Assembly: GCF_030159995.1 (NCBI RefSeq)
Contig: NZ_BSNM01000013.1
Location: 62,001 to 126,000 of the forward strand
Direction of reading: 5' to 3'
DNA length: 64,000 bases
From: Litoribrevibacter albus
GTDB taxonomy: Bacteria; Pseudomonadota; Gammaproteobacteria; Pseudomonadales; Litoribrevibacteraceae
Each line of letters starts with the position of its first letter. Position 1 is the stretch's first letter. The position numbers and the translations under genes were made by a program. The notes beneath the pieces were generated by a model. The model was given only the letters and a program-made list of their open reading frames with translations, had not been told where the DNA came from and did no database searches. Positions 33,011 through 42,824 of the stretch are shown in pieces.

Positions 33011-35631
33011 ATCTGAACCAGCTTCGAGAGGGCCTTGAGCAGGCCTTCTACAAAGAGAACCATCGCCTGGTGTTCTGGTATGACCCGGAGCAGTCATTTG
33101 TGGATGAGCTACCGTCCCTGTCTCTCGTGGACGTGCAGATCCTCAACATGGCCAATGAATCAGCATTGGGTACCAAGCTCAAATTGGAGTTGGAAGATAA
33201 GGCCGGTAAGTATCTCCTGTACTTCCCATTTGCCGAGCCTGATGTAGAAAAAGACTGGTTGCTCGACATCAAGTTGTACTCCAGATGCTTCTACGCTGAT
33301 CGCTTCTCAATCATCTTCAATGAGCTTGGACTGCACCAGCAAAGCTTGAGAGAGCACTTGGCCAAGCGAGACAAATTCCTTGCCAGCAAAGCCAGGCTGA
33401 CAGCACTGCAACGCTATGTTCAGCCGGACTTTGATGAGTCAGACCTGGACATGGCCATGATTGTTTCTGTCGTTAAGGCTGAAAGCTGTGATCTCCCGCA
33501 TGTGATCCTGGCGCTTGCTGAAGAAACAGTTGCGGATGACCTTGGACTGGAGGCCAATCCAGCTTCTCTCAACGAACTTGAAAAATACGACTTAATCCCG
33601 GCATTGGTAGCTGCGCTTCAGTCCGAAATTGGTTACCCGGCTACGGTAGAGGAGTTGAAGGGTGAAGCCCAATTCAAGCTGGGACATTTCTTTATCCTGT
33701 TGCTGGTAACCGGCTTCTGCGAGAGCGTCGGTGATGTACCTGGCTGGGCTCAAGAATTGGTAATGTCTTCGGCCAGCTCCCGTGCAACTGCCAGAGCATT
33801 ACTTTCACGTTGGCGAGACAGTTCACGCTATTACAAAGCGTTCGATGCCGTGTCCGGGTGGGTGGCGATCGCGCTGCGCATCAAAGACAAGATGGGTATA
33901 TTCGATACTGACCAACTCAGCGATGTTGTCACCTTTGAGGCCGTGGAGCAGAAGATTATTGTCGATCTGGCCGTGGCCATTCCTCATGCTCCCAAGGGGG
34001 AGTTGGAACGTTTCCGTGCAATGATAGCTTCTCGCCTGGACGGCTACTGGGCTTCCAAGCATAAAGACGACACGACGCGCCGGAAGTACCGCACCGTTTA
34101 TACCGCATTGCAGGCTGCTATCGACCTCTTCAGCTTGCGTATTCAGCATGATAGCGGATTCCACTTTGAGTCGAGTGAAGCGCTATACAAGGCTTACGAG
34201 CGAGACCTATACCGCTTCGATATGGCCTACCGTCATTACTGTGAAGCGTCCCAGCGTGCTCATGTAGAGATCCTGAAGAAGCTCGATGACGAAGTGGAGA
34301 ATTGTTACGCCTACTGGTACATCGACAACTTGGCGAAGAACTGGGGTGACCGCGTTGAGGCTGAGCAACGTCTCTCTCAGTGGCGCTTTCCTGGAATACC
34401 TAATCAGCAGGACTTCTTTCAGGGACTGGTGAAACCGTTGTTTTCCAAGGCTACCAAGCGCCGGGTTGTGGTCATCATCAGTGATGCCTTTCGCTATGAG
34501 GCAGCAGTGGAGCTTCGCGATCGAATCAACGACAAGCGTTACTCTGAAGCTACTCTGTCTTCCCAGCTTGGCGTTGTCCCAAGTTATACGACATTGGGGA
34601 TGGCGTCCCTCTTGCCTCATAAAACGCTGGAGTATCGCGAATCAGCTTCAGATGACGTGTTTGTGGATGGCCAATCCAGTAAGGGCACAGCGGCAAGAAC
34701 CAAGATCCTTGCAGCGCATGGCGGTCTGGCCGTGACAGCAGAAACCGTTAAAGCCTGGTCAAGGGATGAAGGCCGGGAAGCCCTCAAAGATCAGGAGCTG
34801 GTCTATGTCTACCACAATGTAGTGGATGCCCGAGGCGATAGCTCATCGACGGAATCAGAAACTTTCATGGCCGTTGAACACGCCATCGAGGAGTTGACTG
34901 AGTTGAGCCGCAAGATCCTGATGCACTTCAACACATCGACGGTGCTCATCACGGCAGATCACGGTTTCTTATTCCAGCAAAGTAAGCTGGAGGCAGCCGA
35001 TCGCTCGTCTCTGGCTGAAAAACCAACCAATGCCCTGAAGAACAAAAAGCGCTATGTGGTGGGCTTTGGTCTGCCAGATACCAAAGAAGCGTGGAAGGGC
35101 TCAACCAAGGCAACAGCCGGAACAGCTTCAGATACTGATTTCTGGGTGCCGAAGGGTGCCAACCGATTCCATTTCGTGGGCGGTTCACGTTTTGTCCACG
35201 GTGGGGTTATGCCGCAAGAGATTGTCGTGCCGGTATTGACCGTCAAACAGCTTCGTGGCGAAAGGGCTGAGAAGCGTACCAAACGAAAAGTAGGCGTTAT
35301 TTCTACCAAGTCCACCCTGAAAATGGTGAACAACATCCAGAAGTTCGACCTGATGCAGACCGAAGTGGTCAGCGATTTGGTTACGCCGGTCACGCTGTCA
35401 GTGGCCATCTACGACGGTGATAGCAAGATCTCCAGTGAAGAGACGGTGACCTTTGACTGCGCAACCGATTCGGTCGCGGAGCGGGTCAAGCAAGTGCGAC
35501 TCTCACTGTCTGGGACGGACTTCGATCGGAAGAAGGATTACTTCCTGGTGCTCAAGGATAAGGATCTGAATACCGAGATGGAACGCTACAAGGTCACCAT
35601 CGACCTGGCGTTTACCGATGACTTCTTTTAA
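33007..35631 (+). CDS. pglZ: BREX alkaline-phosphatase-superfamily protein PglZ/BrxZ
   Basis: An 874-residue PglZ. The PglZ domain is in the second half with metal-site segments I-I-S-D-A-F-R-Y-E (about 489-497) and I-T-A-D-H-G-F (about 648-654). The first half is helical and family specific. PglZ is a core BREX protein present in all BREX types and has shown nuclease activity in some reports. It is full length, coupled to brxU by ATGA, with 29 bp before brxL. Confidence 0.95.
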   Translation: MNLNQLREGLEQAFYKENHRLVFWYDPEQSFVDELPSLSLVDVQILNMANESALGTKLKLELEDKAGKYLLYFPFAEPDVEKDWLLDIKLYSRCFYADRFSIIFNELGLHQQSLREHLAKRDKFLASKARLTALQRYVQPDFDESDLDMAMIVSVVKAESCDLPHVILALAEETVADDLGLEANPASLNELEKYDLIPALVAALQSEIGYPATVEELKGEAQFKLGHFFILLLVTGFCESVGDVPGWAQELVMSSASSRATARALLSRWRDSSRYYKAFDAVSGWVAIALRIKDKMGIFDTDQLSDVVTFEAVEQKIIVDLAVAIPHAPKGELERFRAMIASRLDGYWASKHKDDTTRRKYRTVYTALQAAIDLFSLRIQHDSGFHFESSEALYKAYERDLYRFDMAYRHYCEASQRAHVEILKKLDDEVENCYAYWYIDNLAKNWGDRVEAEQRLSQWRFPGIPNQQDFFQGLVKPLFSKATKRRVVVIISDAFRYEAAVELRDRINDKRYSEATLSSQLGVVPSYTTLGMASLLPHKTLEYRESASDDVFVDGQSSKGTAARTKILAAHGGLAVTAETVKAWSRDEGREALKDQELVYVYHNVVDARGDSSSTESETFMAVEHAIEELTELSRKILMHFNTSTVLITADHGFLFQQSKLEAADRSSLAEKPTNALKNKKRYVVGFGLPDTKEAWKGSTKATAGTASDTDFWVPKGANRFHFVGGSRFVHGGVMPQEIVVPVLTVKQLRGERAEKRTKRKVGVISTKSTLKMVNNIQKFDLMQTEVVSDLVTPVTLSVAIYDGDSKISSEETVTFDCATDSVAERVKQVRLSLSGTDFDRKKDYFLVLKDKDLNTEMERYKVTIDLAFTDDFF

Positions 35632-35660
35632 CCACGAATTGACGATAGAGCGTGCCGAGT

Positions 35661-37700
35661 ATGGAATCCGCTAACGATAAAGAATTAGATCAACTGCTGA
35701 ATGAGCACTTTGCGGGTCGTGTGGTTCGCAAGGATCTCACCAAGCTCATTAAGGAAGGGGCGAATGTCCCTGTCTATGTGCTCGAATACCTGCTTGGCAT
35801 GTACTGCGCGTCAGATGATCCAGACATCATTGAGCAAGGGCTGAACAACGTCAAAACCGTGTTGGCTGAGAATTACGTTCGTCCTGATGAGGCCGAAAAG
35901 GTTAAGTCACTGGTCAAAGAGCGCGGCACCTTTAAAGTCATCGACCGGGTAACCGTGAAACTGAATGAGCGCAAGGATAAGTATGAGGCCTCTTTCAGCA
36001 ATCTGGGTATCAAGGACGCTGAAATTTCGTCTGGGATCGTCAAAGAGTACGAGAAGCTGCTGGTGGGTGGTATCTGGGTCATTGCCACCTTGAGTTATTA
36101 CCACGAGGAAGGGCAGACCGGTTCTCCATTCGGGGTAACGCTGCTCAAGCCAATCCAGATGCCCAACATGAATATGGACGAGCTCTTCCAGGGGAGAGCC
36201 GCATTAACGACAGATCAGTGGCGCGAGTGTTTGATACGGTCAGTCGGTATGGAGCCTGCGGCATTGGGTGTCGATGTGCAGTGGCACATTCTGGCTCGGA
36301 TGATTCCTTTCGTTGAAAACAATTACAACGTCTGTGAACTGGGTCCACGCGGGACAGGTAAAAGCCATATTTATAAAGAATGCTCCCCCAACAGCATTTT
36401 GGTATCTGGCGGCCAAACCACCGTGGCCAACCTGTTCTACAACATGAGTTCACGTCGAATTGGTCTGGTCGGGCTTTGGGATCTGGTTGCGTTCGATGAG
36501 GTGGCCGGGATCTCCTTTAAGGACAAGGATGGTGTCCAGATCATGAAGGACTACATGGCCTCTGGTTCCTTTGCTCGTGGTCGTGAACAGATGGAGGCCT
36601 CGGCCTCTATGGTGTTTGTGGGCAACATCAATCAGAGCGTTGAGTCCTTGGTGAAAACCAGTCATCTGCTTGCACCATTCCCTGATGCCATGATCGACTC
36701 CGCTTTCTTTGACCGCTTCCATGCCTACATTCCAGGCTGGGAAATCCCCAAGATGCGGCCTGAGTATTTCACCAATCGTTACGGCTTGATTGTTGACTAC
36801 CTGGCGGAGTTCTATCGGGAGATGCGCAAGCGCAGCTTCGCAGATGCTATCGAAAAATACTTCAAGCTGGGGAATAACCTGAACCAGCGTGATGTGATCG
36901 CGGTGCGCAAGACAGTTTCTGGTTTACTGAAGTTGCTATTCCCGCATGGGCAGTTCGAGAAAGAGGATGTTCGCCAGTGCCTGGAGTATGCCCTTCAGGT
37001 TCGACGCCGAGTGAAGGAACAACTCAAAAAGATTGGTGGTATGGAGTTCTACGATGTCCACTTCAGTTACATCGACAATGACTCGCTGGAAGAGCATTTC
37101 GTATCAGTCAAAGAGCAGGGTGGCGGTGGTCTGATCCCAGAAGGCCCTGGTAAGCCCGGATTCCTTCACACCATTGGTCTCAGTAACAAAGGGATGCCTG
37201 GGCTATACCGGCTGGAACTTCAGGTTACCAAGGGCTCCGGCAAGTTGGCCACATCAGGGCTATGGAACTCCAGTGCAGCTAAAGAGCAGGTGAAGATTGC
37301 CTTTGATTACTTCAAGGCGAACGCTTCCAGGATCAGCGGTGGAAGTAAAGTGGGTGAACATGACTTCCATTTGCACGCAGTCGAGCTTCAGAACACTGGG
37401 CCATTCAGCCACCTGGCCCTCTCCAGCCTCGTTGCCTTTGCGTCAGGCCTCCTTGGTAAGCCTCTTCAGAACCAGATGGTGGTGCTGGGGGATATGAGTC
37501 TGGGCGGTTCCGTTACGCCGGTAGAAAGCCTCGCTGAGTGCCTCCAAGTTGCTTTTGATGCAGGGGCCAAGAAAGTGGCCTTGCCGATGAGCAGCGCAGC
37601 TGACATTCCAACGATTCCGGCTGAACTGTTTACCAAGTTTCAGACCAGCTTTTACGCCGATCCGGTTGATGCGGTGTTTAAGGCTCTTGGGGTGGACTAG
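35661..37700 (+). CDS. brxL: BREX AAA+ protein BrxL (Lon-like C-terminus)
   Basis: A 679-residue BrxL. The N-terminal part (V-V-R-K-D-L-T-K-L-I-K-E-G-A-N-V-P-V-Y) is the family hallmark; the AAA+ core has Walker A G-P-R-G-T-G-K-S-H (about 228-236) and Walker B V-A-F-D-E-V-A-G (about 275-282). The C-terminal domain resembles the Lon protease fold, but where Lon has the Gly-Pro-Ser-Ala serine this protein reads G-P-F-S-H. The lysine region G-A-K-K-V-A-L-P is kept. Structural work on BrxL relates it to MCM-type ATPases. ATG 35661 is chosen; GTG 35652 is the alternative. Confidence 0.93.
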   Translation: MESANDKELDQLLNEHFAGRVVRKDLTKLIKEGANVPVYVLEYLLGMYCASDDPDIIEQGLNNVKTVLAENYVRPDEAEKVKSLVKERGTFKVIDRVTVKLNERKDKYEASFSNLGIKDAEISSGIVKEYEKLLVGGIWVIATLSYYHEEGQTGSPFGVTLLKPIQMPNMNMDELFQGRAALTTDQWRECLIRSVGMEPAALGVDVQWHILARMIPFVENNYNVCELGPRGTGKSHIYKECSPNSILVSGGQTTVANLFYNMSSRRIGLVGLWDLVAFDEVAGISFKDKDGVQIMKDYMASGSFARGREQMEASASMVFVGNINQSVESLVKTSHLLAPFPDAMIDSAFFDRFHAYIPGWEIPKMRPEYFTNRYGLIVDYLAEFYREMRKRSFADAIEKYFKLGNNLNQRDVIAVRKTVSGLLKLLFPHGQFEKEDVRQCLEYALQVRRRVKEQLKKIGGMEFYDVHFSYIDNDSLEEHFVSVKEQGGGGLIPEGPGKPGFLHTIGLSNKGMPGLYRLELQVTKGSGKLATSGLWNSSAAKEQVKIAFDYFKANASRISGGSKVGEHDFHLHAVELQNTGPFSHLALSSLVAFASGLLGKPLQNQMVVLGDMSLGGSVTPVESLAECLQVAFDAGAKKVALPMSSAADIPTIPAELFTKFQTSFYADPVDAVFKALGVD

Positions 37701-37772
37701 AAGAGCGCTTTTAACACGTTCTAGGGTAGCGTAGGTATTAAATTAAATTGAATTGCATTGGAATATTCATCG

Positions 37773-40700
37773 ATGTCGAATGATAAGAAGAAAATGGACG
37801 TTAAATATTGGGAAGGTGGATTAACGCTTCACGAAGTTAGAGCCATAGAAAAAATCGCTCAAACTTTTTCAGGCGCTAACCAGAAGCAGGAGTCCAAACC
37901 GGCAAAACTCGGCTCTTTGAGCGACCTAAAGGTCTTAAAGCCCGGAGGGAATGCTATGTTCCCCTGGAAAGGGTATGCAGGCTTTCGACTTGCTGGCTCT
38001 GGCCGTGAAGGAGAATTCGATCTTGTCATCGTGACCCACTATAACGTCATCATCGTTGAACTAAAGCATTGGAATGGCGAGCTTACTGCGTCTGGTGATA
38101 ATTGGTATCAAAATGGAGAGTTCAGAGAGCGATCAGCGGTCAGCAAAACACAAGACAAGGCTCATCTGCTCACCTCTAAGCTTGCCAAGTGTGGGAGAGA
38201 TTTTCCTAGCTTCCAGGGGCACAAGTTTGACCGTCCCAAGGTAGACTTTCTAGTTGTGTTAACCGGCACTGCTAATGCTTCTAAACTGCCGCCTAGAGAA
38301 CAGGAGCACGTCCTAACGCTTAATGAGTTTCTAAAACTTTCGGACGAAGGTGCATACAACAAACGCTTTCGACCACATCCGCAAGCCAATAAAAGCTTAA
38401 ACCAGGACATCCCGGTTTTTGATCAAATCTTCTCAGAAGGTGAGACCAAGCCCAAGAGCCTAATCGTCGATGGTTACGAAGCCATTGAGAAGATATTCCC
38501 GCCAGAGAACATCGAGTCGATATACACGGAGTTCCTATCTAAAAACAAGAACAACAAGGATGACTTTGCATTGCTGAGAAGATGGAACTTCTCTGATTTA
38601 GATGATGTTGGTAGTAAAACGCGAGACGAACGCTATAAAATCGTCAGTCACGAGAAAGAAGTCTTATCATTCATACGTTCAAACGACGGGGATTTATATA
38701 ACGCCTGTTTGCGCTCTCTGACCAATATTGATCCAAACAATATTACCGAGGAGTTTTACGAGCTTTTTGAGCTTCCCCATAACTATTCTCGCCTAAATGA
38801 ATTTATTTCTTCTTTTGTTATCAAGTACGCCGAAGAAGAGCGAGCGACACTCGTCAAAATCATCCTGAATAATTTTTCCTCTCTGCATGATATAAGAATT
38901 GCTCACCGAGATATTGGCGATCACAGCTTATGGCTTTCTCCTGGTATGAAAATGGCCATGTCCAGTTTCATGTCGGCCTACCATAAGCCAGCAGGAACTG
39001 TCGGTGAGAGACGCAAAGCAATTAGCACAGGGATTATACCCATCCCTGAGGAACAGAACTCGGAACATAATGGCACCGAGTATGACCGTGACATATATTC
39101 ACTGGGCATTCTGACCTGGCTGATAATGCAGGGGAAACGCCTCAATCCCGCATCAATTAATGACGCTATAAAAAACATTACCGCTTCCAGTATCTGGTAC
39201 GCACCTGTCATACAAAAAGCTATCAGTCCTGAGCCGCAGGATCGTTACCGGAATGCCCACGAATTTCTAGCCGCTTTTTCAGCATCACAGCCTGAAGCAG
39301 AAACCATTGAGCTATTTGATAGTTCCATGATCGAGCAATACAAAACCGAGGTTAAACTCTACAAAACCTATGTTGAAGATGAGGAAATATCCTCTACCGA
39401 TGCAAAAGAGGTTTATCGCTCGGGTCAGTTACTTGTTAAAATCTGGAACAACGCCCTCGACAATGAAGATTCCAGTAATATCTTTTTCTGCAAAGCTTTT
39501 ATCGAGAAAGCTGAAAAGATTCAGGGACTTGGAGCTGGGTTTATCCCTAGCATTCGGGACAAGGGTATTACCCACAAATCTGAACTCTTTCTGATCCAGG
39601 ACTATATAGATGCGCCATCATGGGACACATGGGCGACTTACAATGTTTCTGAAGAACAGAAGCTCAAAGCCATCAACGCCTTAATTAGCCATGTTAGCTT
39701 CCTGCATGAAAGTGAAGTCACTCATGGCGATATACATCCTGGGAATATACTTGTACTGGCCGAAGATGAAGAACTTAACGTCTATATCATCGACTTACCC
39801 GACTTTAAGCTTGGGACAACTGAAGTTAAGAACCATCGATATAGTCCTGAAACGATCCATAACGCAACAGCTATTGTGCGCGATAACTATGCGGTTATTC
39901 GTATGGCTTGTGAGCTCCTTGGACTCGACTGGAATAACCTCGAAGAAGAAAATAATCATCCGCAGTTAATTGAAATCATCAAAGCTGAAAAATCGGACAG
40001 TGCCGGGTTTATTTCTTTGGAAAGATTTAGCCAGTCACTCAAAGAACTTTACGAAACCTCATCTGAATCCATCGAGGAGCTGAACGTCCAGCTATTCCGT
40101 CAGGACTTTCACGAAGCGATCAGTCTTTTACCCGATAACGGTGAGCTGTTTCTGTTTTATGAACCCTCCACGAAAAACACAGACTCAGTGAAGGTGTTAC
40201 TGTCTGGTGTAGACTCTTCCTGGACGATTTTCTTTAACCCGATAAATGAAGCTATCGAAGGTGGACTAGCGCCTCGAAAAACCGATGATATTCCACCCTG
40301 GATTCGGGATAAAAGCCAGTTAACGCTACCCATAAAAATCAACATCGAACCTTCTGATTACCAGACGGATACCTCAGCACTTCAGTCCTATCTATTGGCT
40401 CACGAAACATTTCTTATTGATTGTAAAGCAGCCATCAAGGAAAACACTCAAAGCAAAGAGGTCGATGAGAAGCTCAGTAAAGAGATTGATGAACAGCTCA
40501 AGAATCTACTTGCTGATGTTGAATATGATGAAGAATCCATTGTTTCAATAAAGAATGAAAAGATTGCCACAAAGAACATATGGAAGGCTATTTTAGAGAC
40601 AGAGACAGAAGCGCTTCCAAGCGTTGAAGTCGCCGACGAACCGAAGCCTGATATTCGAAAAAATGAGTTGGTTATTCCCTATGATTCAGATAACGAAGTG

Positions 40701-42824
40701 CTTGACCGCTTTTCTAAAGAGGATGATGTCATCGCCATCAAGAAGGTCGATGATAAGGAGTTTATCGTAGGGAAGGTCAACATTGACCAGTCCACCAGCT
40801 CAGAAATGCGAGTCCCGCTGAGTTCCGGTAAGAATTACCCTAAAACCGGCGACGTTTTATACCTTCGCACAAAACGAGACAGGGCATCCTACAGTCGCCG
40901 TAAAAAGGCGATGGAGAGAGTGCTCAATAAGAATGCGGTCATATCTGACCTAACAGACTATTTTGAGCCTTCTATAGATCAGCCTTTTACTGATTATAAA
41001 GTCATTCCCACTGAAGAACAGCTGGATCTCTATGACCAATATGATGACGAGGGCAATTTAACCGTTAGCTTGAACGAGGCACAACGTGATGCTTTCAAGA
41101 TACTGTTCAGCAAAGGGCCACTGTCACTTTTACAAGGACCACCAGGTACCGGTAAAACCGAGTTTATCTCGGCTTTCGTACATTACTTGCTGACTGAGGG
41201 CAATGCGCAGCATATATTGCTTGTCAGTCAGTCACATGAAGCCGTCAATACGGCAGTTGAGCGTATCCGTAAACACTGTACCCGACTAGAATCGCCAATC
41301 GATATTGTTCGGTTTAGTAACTCAGAAGCATCGGTTTCCCAAGGCCTTAAAGATGTCTATTCCCGCAATTTGATCGAATCAAGAAGACAGTCCTTTATCG
41401 CTGAACTCAGGGAGCGGATTCAGTTTATTCAGCCATCACTGAAGTTGGAACCTGAGTATATTGATGCCATTCTCAACGCGGAACTTGGTATCAAGAAGAA
41501 AATCAAAAACGCACTTCGCTTGCAGACGGATATTAGTGATTCTTCGGATGAGCAACTGTCATCCAGTTTATCGTCTAGCCTAGAATCGCTTTGTTATCAA
41601 ATCATATCTGAACTCAATGAATCATATTCAATTGAGATCAGTCAGTTGGAGCTAGGCAGTATCGGTGAAAAAATCGATAAACACCTTAATGCGCTTTATG
41701 GCATCGGCCCCCATGAGCATAGACGCATAAGCGCCCTGTTAGATTTGGTTAATGATTACAGAGACAGGCTATCATCCAATCCTGGAAGCTATGAGGAGTT
41801 TCTGGCCAGATCCAGAACTTTGGTATGCGGGACTTGCGTAGGTATGGGACTCGGGCATCTGGGCTTAAATCAGATTCAATATGACTGGGTGATTATCGAC
41901 GAAGCGGCACGTTCTATATCATCAGAGCTTGCTATTGCAATGCAATCTGCCAATCGTATTTTGCTGGTTGGGGATCACAAGCAACTGCCACCTCTATTCC
42001 AGGAAGAGCATAAAAACGCCATATTGAGGAAACTGGGTGTTCCAAGAGTTGAGCCATTTCAAAAGGAAGTCTTCAAGAGCGATTTTGAAAAGGCATTTCT
42101 GTCTCCATACGGCAAAGCCGTCGGAAGGAGCCTTTTAACTCAATACCGTATGGCTGAACCGATCAGTCGACTGGTTTCAGATACTTTCTATGAACAACCT
42201 TTGATCACCGGAGATCGAGAAATCCCTGATTTTTATAATGATGGCATCGATGTTTTGAAAGCAACTGTGACCTGGCTGGACACGTCAGAATGTAAGTTCG
42301 GCTTCGACAGTGAAGATGGTACGAGCCTCGTTAATCTTGAAGAAGTAAATCAGATTCTCGCCGTTTTAAAAGAGATTGAAGCCAATGGCGACTATGTTGA
42401 ACAGCTTACCTCTCTAGTTTCTTCAGGCGAACCTGCCATTGGCATTATCTGTATGTATGGTGCTCAAAAACGACTCTTACGAAGAAAGTTCAACGAATTA
42501 GCCTGGAGTCCAGAGTTCAGATCCCTGATCAAAATCGATACGGTTGATAGCTATCAAGGTAAGGAGAATCGGGTAATCATTGTGTCAATTACCCGCAATG
42601 GTAAAGATCGAAAGCCCAAGTTTTTGAAAGAACCTAACCGGATCAATGTTGCCATGTCTCGTGCTATGGATCGTTTATTGATTGTTGGCTCCATGCAAAT
42701 GTGGAACCGAGAAAACGCTTCTTTGCCACTTGGCCAAGTGGCCTCGTATATCCAAAGTCACCAAAGCGAAGAGTATCGCATCGTGTCAGCGAAACAGACG
42801 GTGAAGAATGGAGGGAAACGATAA
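37773..42824 (+). CDS. NERD, pseudokinase, kinase and SF1 helicase fusion protein
   Basis: A 1683-residue protein. Residues about 50-180 are a NERD nuclease-related domain (G-E-F-D-L-V-I-V, then I-V-E-L-K-H-W). A first kinase-like domain (about 220-510) has H-R-D-I but lacks the following Asn and any DFG, so it looks inactive. A second (about 510-760) has H-G-D-I-H-P-G-N-I-L and I-I-D-L-P-D-F, compatible with activity. The C-terminus is a COG1112/Upf1-type helicase: Walker A G-P-P-G-T-G-K-T (about 1122), I-I-D-E-A-A (about 1373), N-V-A-M-S-R-A (about 1625). NERD plus kinase recalls PglW of type 2 BREX; kinase plus COG1112 helicase recalls MkoA of Mokosh type I. ATG 37773 has a weak ribosome site. 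Confidence 0.85.
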   Translation: MSNDKKKMDVKYWEGGLTLHEVRAIEKIAQTFSGANQKQESKPAKLGSLSDLKVLKPGGNAMFPWKGYAGFRLAGSGREGEFDLVIVTHYNVIIVELKHWNGELTASGDNWYQNGEFRERSAVSKTQDKAHLLTSKLAKCGRDFPSFQGHKFDRPKVDFLVVLTGTANASKLPPREQEHVLTLNEFLKLSDEGAYNKRFRPHPQANKSLNQDIPVFDQIFSEGETKPKSLIVDGYEAIEKIFPPENIESIYTEFLSKNKNNKDDFALLRRWNFSDLDDVGSKTRDERYKIVSHEKEVLSFIRSNDGDLYNACLRSLTNIDPNNITEEFYELFELPHNYSRLNEFISSFVIKYAEEERATLVKIILNNFSSLHDIRIAHRDIGDHSLWLSPGMKMAMSSFMSAYHKPAGTVGERRKAISTGIIPIPEEQNSEHNGTEYDRDIYSLGILTWLIMQGKRLNPASINDAIKNITASSIWYAPVIQKAISPEPQDRYRNAHEFLAAFSASQPEAETIELFDSSMIEQYKTEVKLYKTYVEDEEISSTDAKEVYRSGQLLVKIWNNALDNEDSSNIFFCKAFIEKAEKIQGLGAGFIPSIRDKGITHKSELFLIQDYIDAPSWDTWATYNVSEEQKLKAINALISHVSFLHESEVTHGDIHPGNILVLAEDEELNVYIIDLPDFKLGTTEVKNHRYSPETIHNATAIVRDNYAVIRMACELLGLDWNNLEEENNHPQLIEIIKAEKSDSAGFISLERFSQSLKELYETSSESIEELNVQLFRQDFHEAISLLPDNGELFLFYEPSTKNTDSVKVLLSGVDSSWTIFFNPINEAIEGGLAPRKTDDIPPWIRDKSQLTLPIKINIEPSDYQTDTSALQSYLLAHETFLIDCKAAIKENTQSKEVDEKLSKEIDEQLKNLLADVEYDEESIVSIKNEKIATKNIWKAILETETEALPSVEVADEPKPDIRKNELVIPYDSDNEVLDRFSKEDDVIAIKKVDDKEFIVGKVNIDQSTSSEMRVPLSSGKNYPKTGDVLYLRTKRDRASYSRRKKAMERVLNKNAVISDLTDYFEPSIDQPFTDYKVIPTEEQLDLYDQYDDEGNLTVSLNEAQRDAFKILFSKGPLSLLQGPPGTGKTEFISAFVHYLLTEGNAQHILLVSQSHEAVNTAVERIRKHCTRLESPIDIVRFSNSEASVSQGLKDVYSRNLIESRRQSFIAELRERIQFIQPSLKLEPEYIDAILNAELGIKKKIKNALRLQTDISDSSDEQLSSSLSSSLESLCYQIISELNESYSIEISQLELGSIGEKIDKHLNALYGIGPHEHRRISALLDLVNDYRDRLSSNPGSYEEFLARSRTLVCGTCVGMGLGHLGLNQIQYDWVIIDEAARSISSELAIAMQSANRILLVGDHKQLPPLFQEEHKNAILRKLGVPRVEPFQKEVFKSDFEKAFLSPYGKAVGRSLLTQYRMAEPISRLVSDTFYEQPLITGDREIPDFYNDGIDVLKATVTWLDTSECKFGFDSEDGTSLVNLEEVNQILAVLKEIEANGDYVEQLTSLVSSGEPAIGIICMYGAQKRLLRRKFNELAWSPEFRSLIKIDTVDSYQGKENRVIIVSITRNGKDRKPKFLKEPNRINVAMSRAMDRLLIVGSMQMWNRENASLPLGQVASYIQSHQSEEYRIVSAKQTVKNGGKR

